Positions 8,685-17,000 of a DNA stretch of 64,000 nucleotides are shown in pieces (position 1 is the first letter of the stretch; the number at the start of each line of letters is the position of its first letter). Below the pieces are notes generated by a model, which saw only the letters and a list, made by a program, of their open reading frames with translations, did no database searches and was not told the DNA's origin. The DNA comes from Clostridium sp. BNL1100 (lineage in GTDB: Bacteria > Bacillota > Clostridia > Acetivibrionales > DSM-1351): the NCBI RefSeq assembly GCF_000244875.1, contig NC_016791.1:310001-374000 (forward strand), written 5' to 3'. The position numbers and the translations under genes were made by a program.

Positions 8685-11180
8685 ATGAAACGATATGCTA
8701 ACAAAATATCTCTGATGCTTGCAGTAATATGTTTTATGGTTATTCCTCTGTCTGCATTTGCAGCAACGGGAACATCATATTCTAACTACACAGCTTCATT
8801 ACTGAGCAAGTGGAAAAACAACGGCGTATTGGATAAGAGCTACTCAAGTCTGGACCTGAACAAGCCTGTTGAGAAAATTGACTTTATTAAAATTCTCAAT
8901 GCTATATTGAAGTCATCAAAAAAGGCTGACATAAATTTTATAGATGTACCAAAGAACTCATGGTACGGACAGGAGATAGCAAAGGCTGCGGCATGCGGAT
9001 ATATTTCAGATAAGGAAAATACAAAATTTTATCCCTTTTCTTATATGACCAGAGTAGAGGCTGCAGAGATGTCTGCATATGTTTTTGGACTAGAACTAAA
9101 AAATGAGAAGATACTGAGTAATATAACTGACGGTAAGGTTCTTGAACAGAAGCAGTTGAATGATTTGGCAGCGGTGATAGAAAAAGGGGGACTTGCAGAG
9201 GTTGCTGCCGGAAGGTATGCACCAACGGGAGTGCTAAAACTAAAAGATGCTTTAATTATGCTAGATAAATGCGTGGGACAGATTGCTCTTAAATCGGGAA
9301 CCATAACCACTAATGCCACAGGTAATATGTTTATCAGTGTGGGAGCTGTTACTTTAAGGGGTATTTCCATTCCTGGAGATTTGATTATCGGTGAGGGTGT
9401 GGGCGACGGAGTTGTTACTCTGGAGAGCGTAAAGTTGTCAGGAAGGCTTATAATAAGAGGAGGAGGCCCTAACGGGGTAGCTATAAAAAATTCTCAGATA
9501 GGCGGAACTCTGACCGTTGAAAAAAGTGAAGGCAACGTATATATAAGAGTGGTAGGAAGTACAACCATTAAGCAGGCATATTTAAAATCGGGATGTACCC
9601 TTGAAGAGGGTTACCTGACAAGCGGAGACGGATTCGTAAATATTACTGCTATGCATGGGGTTTTTGAAGGTCAGAATGCCATAATCAAAGGTGATTTCAG
9701 AGATATAGTCTCGGAAAACAGTAATATAAATATTAAATTAAGCGGTAACATTGAAAATGTTAACATAAATAAGGAAAGCCAAGGAGATTTTTCTCTTTTG
9801 TCAGGAATAATTAAAACGTTATCTGTTGGAGTAACAAAAAGACAGCTTGAATTCCTTGGTGGAAAGGTTTCCACCCTAAATATTTTAAAGGATGCCAAGG
9901 GAAATAAAATAACCATAGACGGTTCAGCTGAAATCAATACTGCAAACATTGAAAGTACAACTGAAATTTTATTTAAAAAGGGAACCGTAAGTTCATTGAT
10001 CTTGGACGCAAATTCTCAAGGCTCATATATCAATATGCAGACCGGCTCGTTTATAAGAAACCTTGTAATTATGGCAGATTCTGAAATAAAGGGCTCTGGT
10101 AAAATTGATAGTGCATATTCCTATGCAAACAATGTTAAAATGGGGATTATACCTTCGTTCTATTCCTATAAGTATGTACCGGGCTGGGGTACAAATGAAC
10201 CTTTTCTCCCAAGTGTTAATATTGGTGTTTCTGGTGCAGATAATGACAGTATAACCCTGCAAGAAGGGAAAACTATTGATTTATATAAAGATTTAAGTTT
10301 GTCAGTTTACCCTGATAAGAGTACAGTAGGCTTCGTATCTTTGAATAGCAGTGTTGCCACCGTAACTGATAAAGGTGTGGTAACAGCTATAGCAGCCGGA
10401 GCCGCAAAGATATACATTACCGGACAGTATTCGGGTTTTACCAGCGGTATAAAACGTATTGACGTAAATGTGACACCCGGTAATATAACACTTCCGGGAA
10501 GTATGGAAATAAGTCCTGTAACAGGTGAAGCAGCAACAGTAAAGGACTTTGAAATAACGTATACTTCAAAGGACGATTTTTCAAATGGTACGGTTACTTT
10601 CTGGCTGCCGGAAGGATTCCCTGCTTTTGAATCTGATACAGTAAAGATAGGAAACGGTGCAGAGGTAACATTAAATCCATCCCAGAGACTTAACGTCAGA
10701 ACCCTGTCCTTTACAAATCTTAATTTGAGCAAGGGACAGAAGATAGTTGTAAAGCTCAGAAATAAAACGGTGCCTCAAGGAGGAGAATACGTATTTAGTG
10801 TTGTTGCAGATGCCGATGGAACCGGGCCAAAGCTGCCGACATCAGGCCAGGATGAAAGAACGGTATTTACTTCTGATAAGCTGAAAACACTCTTGGAGAC
10901 TACAAACTACACATTATCTGCCTATGATTCCCAAACCGGAGCTGTAAGCTTCACAAAACTGTCATTTGCAGGCTTTACGGGAGCTACAAAATGGCTTATA
11001 GCCGTTCAGGACGGCGAATTTACACATCCGGGCTATGACGACCCAGTTTTGGGAACAGAATATACTGTAGGAAGTGCTATAACCATTGCCCCAAACCAGC
11101 ATCTGATGTTGGCGGCAGTTGATGGAGATAGCACGGCAGGATACAAGGTCAAGGCCTTTGTTGATATTACTATTCACTGA
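8685..11180 (+). CDS. Secreted SLH protein with beta-solenoid and Ig-like (Big2) regions
   Basis: Surface protein of 831 residues. Signal peptide MKRYANKISLMLAVICFMVI ending SAFAA. Residues ~30-200 are SLH-like (FIDVPKNSWYGQEIAKAAACGYIS; FYPFSYMTRVEAAEMSAYVF). Residues ~205-490 are short hydrophobic and Asn/Gly-rich strands (KSGTITTNATGNMFIS, NINIKLSGNIENVNI and similar) that read like a parallel beta-solenoid. Residues ~520-600 form a Big2-like Ig domain (LNSSVATVTDKGVVTAIAAG). A further beta-rich tail follows. AAGGAG at 8672-8677 supports the ATG. It is the second gene of the operon with the FN3-SLH gene and ends at a terminator. The specific function is not recognisable. Domain boundaries are approximate. 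Confidence 0.82.
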   Translation: MKRYANKISLMLAVICFMVIPLSAFAATGTSYSNYTASLLSKWKNNGVLDKSYSSLDLNKPVEKIDFIKILNAILKSSKKADINFIDVPKNSWYGQEIAKAAACGYISDKENTKFYPFSYMTRVEAAEMSAYVFGLELKNEKILSNITDGKVLEQKQLNDLAAVIEKGGLAEVAAGRYAPTGVLKLKDALIMLDKCVGQIALKSGTITTNATGNMFISVGAVTLRGISIPGDLIIGEGVGDGVVTLESVKLSGRLIIRGGGPNGVAIKNSQIGGTLTVEKSEGNVYIRVVGSTTIKQAYLKSGCTLEEGYLTSGDGFVNITAMHGVFEGQNAIIKGDFRDIVSENSNINIKLSGNIENVNINKESQGDFSLLSGIIKTLSVGVTKRQLEFLGGKVSTLNILKDAKGNKITIDGSAEINTANIESTTEILFKKGTVSSLILDANSQGSYINMQTGSFIRNLVIMADSEIKGSGKIDSAYSYANNVKMGIIPSFYSYKYVPGWGTNEPFLPSVNIGVSGADNDSITLQEGKTIDLYKDLSLSVYPDKSTVGFVSLNSSVATVTDKGVVTAIAAGAAKIYITGQYSGFTSGIKRIDVNVTPGNITLPGSMEISPVTGEAATVKDFEITYTSKDDFSNGTVTFWLPEGFPAFESDTVKIGNGAEVTLNPSQRLNVRTLSFTNLNLSKGQKIVVKLRNKTVPQGGEYVFSVVADADGTGPKLPTSGQDERTVFTSDKLKTLLETTNYTLSAYDSQTGAVSFTKLSFAGFTGATKWLIAVQDGEFTHPGYDDPVLGTEYTVGSAITIAPNQHLMLAAVDGDSTAGYKVKAFVDITIH

Positions 11181-11217
11181 GATTAATAGACAAATAGATG
11201 TATAGTCACAATTTTAA

Positions 11218-11254
11218 GACCAATTCAAATAAAACGTTTGAGTTGGTCTTTTTT
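11218..11254 (+). terminator. Rho-independent terminator of the 6317-11180 operon
   Basis: Stem GACCAATTCAAA / TTTGAGTTGGTC (one G-T pair) with a short loop and a six-T run. Confidence 0.9.
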
Positions 11255-11361
11255 GATGGCTTTTAAGATATATACATATTCTTTATAGTAAAAATATAGT
11301 CCCGATTTAACAAAAAGTAACAATTTTTCATTGATTATGTTAGAGCATTAGATAGTCTTAA

Positions 11362-12864
11362 TATACTTTAGTTACTTTATATGTCAAAAACAGGGAAGGC
11401 AGAATAAAGCAGCAAACAGACAGGAATGGGCAGACAATAGCTGTAGATTACAATAGTGACAATAACATAACCAACGAGAACATAATTGGAAAAGGAGACC
11501 AGCGTAAATTTCTGTACAATCAGGACGGAAGTCTTTTAGCAGCAATTACGGATTCAAATGTAGATAGCTTTACTTATACCCTGAATGGCCGCATACTATC
11601 ACAGACAAGAAATGAAAGGAAAATATTAAGCTACAGCTATGACAAAAACGGTAATGTGACGGGAGTGACTGACCAGACCGGTAAAACTACAGAGTATTCA
11701 TATGACAGCATCAATAATTTGAAATCGGTTAAAGACGGCAATGATGCTCTTGCAGCTTACACTTACAATCCTGATAGTACAGTATCAAATATTAATTATA
11801 GAAATAGAATAAAAATAAGCTATAATTACAATAAAGACAAAAATGTTACATCTCTGGTTCAGAAAGATGCCAAAGGAAAAACAATTAACTCCTTTGATTA
11901 TACATATGACAACAACGGTAACGAGCTTTCAAAAAATGAGAACGGAATAGAGACAAGCTATACATATGACAAGATGAACAGGCTCCTGACGGCAGGTACA
12001 GATTCATTTACATATGATAATGCGGGTAACAGGGCAACCTGGAACAGGGGAAATGAAAAAATTAAATACACCTATGATGCCAATAACAGGATGACAGCAG
12101 TAACCAGCTCAAATAGTGGTTCTATTGTATACACCTACGATAATAATGGTAATCAACTGACTTCATCAGATGGAACTACATATACTTTTGATGGATTTAA
12201 TCAATTAAAGTCCGTTGAACAGGTAGACGGTTCATGGATGGAAAACCAGTATGACGCATTTGGCCTAAGGATTTCTGTCACGGAAAATGGTATTGTAAGC
12301 AATTTTACATACGACAGGGGAAATATAATAACAGAGACAACTGGTAGCGGCGGTCTTGTTTCCAGAAATATTAGGGGCCTGGGTCTTATTGGGAGAGAGA
12401 ATCCTATCGGAACAAAGGCATATTACCTGAATAATGCTCATGGAGATGTTTCAAAGCTAGTGAACGAAAATGGAGAAGTCCTTAACTCCTACCAGTATGA
12501 TGCATTTGGAAACACTACAAGCTCAAAGGAAAAAGTACAAAATAGATTCCAATACACCGGGGAACAACTTGACAAGGTAACCGGACAGTATTATCTGAGG
12601 GCAAGACACTATGATCCGGCAACAGGAAGGTTTATAGCCGAGGATACATACCGCAGACAGTTGGATAATACTAAGAGCTTGAATCTATATACATATTGTG
12701 AGAATAATCCGATAATTTATGTAGATCCGAGTGGGCATTGTTATTTAAAAAAGAATAAGGATGGAAGTTATTCAGTAAAAAAAGATTCATGGTGGGGTGT
12801 GTTATTAAAAAGTGTAGTGCCAACACTTATACCGTTTTCTGATAATGCAATTTCGATGTTTTAA
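11362..12864 (+). pseudogene. 5'-truncated RHS/YD-repeat protein (core remnant)
   Basis: The frame is open from 11362 but has no start codon with a ribosome site. The first ATG, at 11656, lies in the middle of YD-repeat sequence, and RHS-type residues (DRNGQTIAVDY) are readable from about 11395. Repeats of the SYTYDKMNRL and YTYDNNGNQL type run to a canonical RHS core end (YYLRARHYDPATGRF, NLYTYCENNPIIYVDPSGH). RHS proteins form a shell that delivers a variable C-terminal toxin. Here the secretion signal and most of the shell are missing. After the core the frame reaches a TAA at 12862, but coding resumes in the same frame in the next ORF. I read it as a remnant; expression from an internal start cannot be excluded. 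Confidence 0.8.
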
Positions 12865-12879
12865 AAAGAGATATTAGGT

Positions 12880-13260
12880 ATGGAAGGTGGTACATCATTA
12901 ACTCAACCCAATAATGGTAGTAATATTGCTCAGGAATGGGCAGGTCAAACAGCTTCGGCTGTCGGTAAAAAAATACTAACTGCATTAAGTGTTTGGGATA
13001 CTATAAAAAGTACAATTAGCGGGTCTGATATCCTAGTTACAGATAATGTTGCATTTAAGTTATTTAATTCATTAGGTATTTCGTTAAATGGAACAAAGCA
13101 GTCTCTTGAAGCTAAAATGAACAAAGCCTATAGTTTTATAGAATCTGATACAGATTATTTTACAAATTATTTAGGGGGACCTTTCGGGAATAAATCCCTA
13201 TATACCTTAGATTTAGAGATTAGTAAATGTTCTTCACACGATGCTTTGATAGAAAAGTAA
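12880..13260 (+). CDS. RHS C-terminal (toxin-region) segment, separated by in-frame stops
   Basis: 126 codons in exactly the same frame as the RHS core, beginning 15 bases after its TAA. It starts MEGGTSLTQPNNG, then runs through a mixed polar and hydrophobic segment (AVGKKILTALSVWDTIKSTI, FNSLGISLNGTKQSLEAKMN). It looks like the variable C-terminal region of the RHS protein, cut off by the stop at 12862 and ended by a second TAA at 13258. No strong ribosome site precedes the ATG. No toxin family recognised. It could be translated alone as an orphan fragment, but decay is more likely. Confidence 0.5.
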   Translation: MEGGTSLTQPNNGSNIAQEWAGQTASAVGKKILTALSVWDTIKSTISGSDILVTDNVAFKLFNSLGISLNGTKQSLEAKMNKAYSFIESDTDYFTNYLGGPFGNKSLYTLDLEISKCSSHDALIEK

Positions 13261-13413
13261 TGGACGAAAGTCAGAGATTATTATGTTTTCGATTTAAATT
13301 ATAGTATCGAGAATGCAGAATTATATGCAAATTCTGTGGAGACCATTTTGAGTCAATATAATAGAAGACTAAATTTGATCAAAAAGATGTTTAAGGCATA
13401 TATAAATCAATAA
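13261..13413 (+). pseudogene. Residual C-terminal end of the RHS tip region
   Basis: Directly after the TAA at 13258-13260 the same frame stays open for 50 codons (WTKVRDYYVFDLNYSIENAE, then helical residues ending KAYINQ) to a TAA at 13411. The next gene starts 17 bases later, the spacing expected between an RHS toxin and its immunity gene. This supports one ancestral reading frame from 11362 to 13413 broken by two nonsense codons. Confidence 0.6.
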
Positions 13414-13430
13414 ATTTAAGGGAGAGATTA

Positions 13431-13640
13431 ATGGAAAGAATCATTTTGGCCTGTTTATTTATACTTTTTGGAGTATTGTTAACTTTAGCGGGAATATTTA
13501 ATTGGAAGAAGTTTATGTACTTCATACCGAAATCAAATGTTTGGATAGAAACGTTTGGTGTTACATTTTATAGGATTGTTATATCAATAATAGGAATTGC
13601 CAGTGTGTGTATAACTTTATGGGCATTAATAACCCAATAA
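13431..13640 (+). CDS. Small two-helix membrane protein, possible RHS immunity protein
   Basis: Protein of 69 residues with two transmembrane helices (RIILACLFILFGVLLTLAGI and TFYRIVISIIGIASVCITLW) joined by a loop with aromatic and basic residues (FNWKKFMYFIPKSNVWIETF). AGGGAGAG at 13420-13427 precedes the ATG. Its position straight after the RHS tip, its size and its two helices fit polymorphic-toxin immunity proteins such as the Imm17 type, which I recall as a two-helix family. That assignment is inference. The gene has no visible damage, although the toxin frame upstream is broken. Confidence 0.6.
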   Translation: MERIILACLFILFGVLLTLAGIFNWKKFMYFIPKSNVWIETFGVTFYRIVISIIGIASVCITLWALITQ

Positions 13641-13948
13641 GATAAAAACTTACATATTTTTGGGTATAAGAGCAATTAAGCACCTTATCTCTGTAAAAGT
13701 CGAGAATAGACTAAGTTTGTTAGTATATCTTCCAAATATCAATGAACTATAAATACTAGTTCCGTTATATCTATTATGTTTACTGAATAAATAATCCCAT
13801 ATCAGTTGATCCGGTTTACAAAAGTCATCAGTACTTGAGAGAGGTAATCAAAGAACCTGCCATAATTGAAAGAGTTCGAAGGTCATTAAAGGAATGGGAT
13901 AAATAAGGACAAAGTAAAATCATTAGATTATAAATACAAACTCTACCA
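13641..13948 (+). other. Gene-poor stretch with an orphan coding fragment
   Basis: No complete gene seen. At 13805-13906 a frame of 34 codons (VDPVYKSHQYLREVIKEPAI, then residues ending RRSLKEWDK, then stop) reads like the C-terminus of a real protein, helical and charged, without a start or a ribosome site. It may be another remnant of the toxin-immunity locus. The rest is AT-rich and shows no feature. Confidence 0.4.
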
Positions 13949-13989
13949 GAAGCACAACCTGCCACCCAACAGGTTGTGCTTCTTTTTTT
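13949..13989 (+). terminator. Strong Rho-independent terminator after the RHS locus
   Basis: Perfect 13-bp stem GAAGCACAACCTG / CAGGTTGTGCTTC with an 8-base loop, followed by a seven-T run. It insulates the RHS remnant from the next operon. Confidence 0.93.
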
Positions 13990-14018
13990 ACGTTTTCATT
14001 ACAACTTTGTCCGATACA

Positions 14019-14046
14019 TAAGTAAATAGTGCCAAAATGCCGATAA
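14019..14046 (+). promoter_or_regulatory. Candidate SigD/FliA-type promoter for the large FN3-SLH operon
   Basis: Exact GCCGATAA at 14039-14046, 44 bases before the ATG at 14091. The -35 is weaker: TAAG at 14019-14022 gives a 16-base spacer, while the TAAA at 14023-14026 gives only 12. The exact -10 matches the one before 6317. Confidence 0.5.
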
Positions 14047-14090
14047 ATAGGTTGTAAAACTAGTATTTAACTTGCGGGGGTAATTTTACA

Positions 14091-17000
14091 ATGAAGACTA
14101 AATTAAGGTTTGTTTCAGCTATACTTGTATTAAGCCTGATATTATCGAACTTTGCGGGGCTAATACAACCTGTTTATGCAGCACCGGATGTTCTTAACTT
14201 TTCTATAGATCAAAGTACATTTAATGAAAACGCCGGAACGGTTAGAGCAAGCTGGAACGGACAGCTGAATGTAACGGGAACAATAACATATGAGGCACCC
14301 GCTACCTCAGGGCATAAGACGGTAAGTATAAATGTAAGTGCCGGAATGGGTACGGTTCTGCTTACAGATATCAAAAAGGATTATATATATGACATAAAGG
14401 TCTCAATGGAAAATCCATCAACTACTTTTTCAGCAGAAAAGTTTTATCTTGCGGGTGTATCTGTATATGGCGAGCAGATGAGGCAGCAATATGTTGACCA
14501 CCCCGGAGGAGGAAGGGAGACTGGAGTATATCCTGCCATAAAACTATCATGGAAGCTTCCTCTAATATATGACGGGACAGGTGCATTCGTCCCTGCCAAA
14601 GGTACAATACTCAGCAAGATAGCTCCTGCAATCGATAGGATAAACTATAAATTCCATATGGAAACAAGCAAGACAAAACCAAACCTCGCAGATGTAATAG
14701 TAAATATGAAAAATGATGGCAGCGGATACACTGCCATGGTGTCAGGAGATACAACAAGGGTATCTGACGTAAAATGGGATAATGCGCAAGGTGAATACTC
14801 CTTGTATCTATTTGGTGTTAAAGACGATGAAACTGCAATTCCAACAATTCAGCAGATAAAGGACGGCACCGCAACAATTCCGACGGGAATCCCCGCTGCG
14901 GATGTAAATTATGTACTTCCTCACCAGGAGATACGTCCGGGATGTATTTATGTTGTCACTATGGATACACTTGTATGCGACCTGAATGGACAATATGTTT
15001 CAAAAGCACTGTCAGGTGCTACTACAAGTCCATTGACCGGTATTGTAAATTATACTTATACTCCTGTCAGGTTCCAATTAACCAAGGATTCCATGGACAA
15101 TATATTAATCAGAATAAACACAGTTAACCTCGGAGATGTTTCCATGCCCGAACTTAGTTACTTTGTTCAGACAAGTAATGTAGATTCGGATGATGACAGC
15201 GATTGGAAGAATATCAAGGAAATCACAAATATTACAGGAGAGTATACTATAACCAATCTTCAGGGAATCAACCCGAGAAATACAGTATATTACAGGATTG
15301 TGGTAAGGTCCGCATCGGTAGATGACAGGATTATGTCCTTGCCTATGCCATACAGGATGTTGGATGATACCTCTAAGACTCCTGTACCCAAAAATGTATC
15401 AGTAATAGGGGTAAATTTATCAGACACAATACCCAGTGACACAGAAAGAACCTCAGACATTAAAATAATCTGGGATAAGCCGGCTAACTGGGAGGACACA
15501 AAAGATGATGATGTATACTACCATTTTATGTTAAGTACAGGTCAGAAGGATCTTGACCCAGCCGTGAAATATCCGCTTACAGCAAACGGAAAGGACTACG
15601 GCACAAGCAGCTATGCGGTTAAATACAGATTAGTACAGTATGTAAGTACCAAGTCAGGTTTAATAAAAGAAAATGCAAATGACAATACAAAACTTGAATA
15701 TACAATAAAGGGCTTGGATCTCTTTAAGGGCTTTGAGGGAGACGGAACAGTTTCACCTATTAGTAACCCGGATGCATACCCTGAATTTCTGTTGCCTAAC
15801 AAAACCTATTATTTGCAGGTTTACACCACACTACCAGTGGACAAGGGTAATACAACCGATAGTTCTAAGATGTCAGAAAAATCTTTAACAACAAGCTTTA
15901 CTACACTTTCACTGACAAGCAGGGATGTACCTACTCCAAACAATTTTCAATTGGTTAATACAAAGGTAAATCCGGCAACAGCAACAACACCTGCAAATGC
16001 GGTTATAACATTAAGGTTTGAAGACCTTAAAATTGACTGGAGTAAATATACAAGCAACCACAGTACTACCGACGACGCTGTAATATACGACCTTTATATG
16101 AGTAAGCAGCCTGACCTGAGCACATTTAAACTTATAGGGTCAAGTAATCAGGTTGGTAGCGATGTTGAGTTCAAACCGGTTATATCCGGTAATACAACAT
16201 GGATAAATACGGTTATAAACAAATTCAGTGATGCGGGTAATATCAACTCATTCGGATATTCCTTGTCACCGAATACAATATATTACTTTATGATAAAGGT
16301 AAGATTGAATCTTGAAAATGAGAATCCAAAGGTAAGGGAGTCTACACAGACCAGTCTACTTTCAGTGACAACTCCAAGAGGTGAGCCTACAAAGCCGGAT
16401 GACAATGCAAAGAAACCGGTGGCTCCGTCTGATTTTGCCATAGCCTTGGATAAAAGCGGGAACCCAATGGTTACAGGACATTCAGTAACATTTGAGTGGA
16501 CTGTAAAGGAAAATGAGGCATCATACAACCTCATTTCCACTGGCAAAAAGGTTGCACTTGATACACCTGATACAGACCCCTCTATATTGGAGGATTCTAC
16601 GTATATAAGTTATATAGCTGCATTTGGTGATAAGGACAGAAATATAGACGGTAACTCTCAAAAGCTGACCCTTGACCCAAAAGCTTCACCGCTACCGCCT
16701 AATCTGGTATACGACAGTAAGACCAAAAAATGCAGATATACCATAAATACATGGTTATATCCAAACCGGGTTTACTATTTCAGTTTAAGGTCTGAGGTAG
16801 TGGAAGCAAATAAATCAAAGTCCAGTGTATGGATATCCATACCTGTAACTACATCCTTAATCGAAAGCCCAACTATGTTGCAGACCATAAGCGACTGTGA
16901 ACTGAGCTTTTACTGGTTTGACACAAACCCTCAAACAACCGCAGACAGCTACAGTATAAAGATAAAAGCTGCCGGAGACAAAAACTATACTCAGCTTACA

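Noticed and set aside
12862-13260. Stop-codon read-through or recoding in the RHS frame
   Set aside because: Both stops are TAA without a visible recoding signal, and the 5' end is also missing, so decay is simpler.
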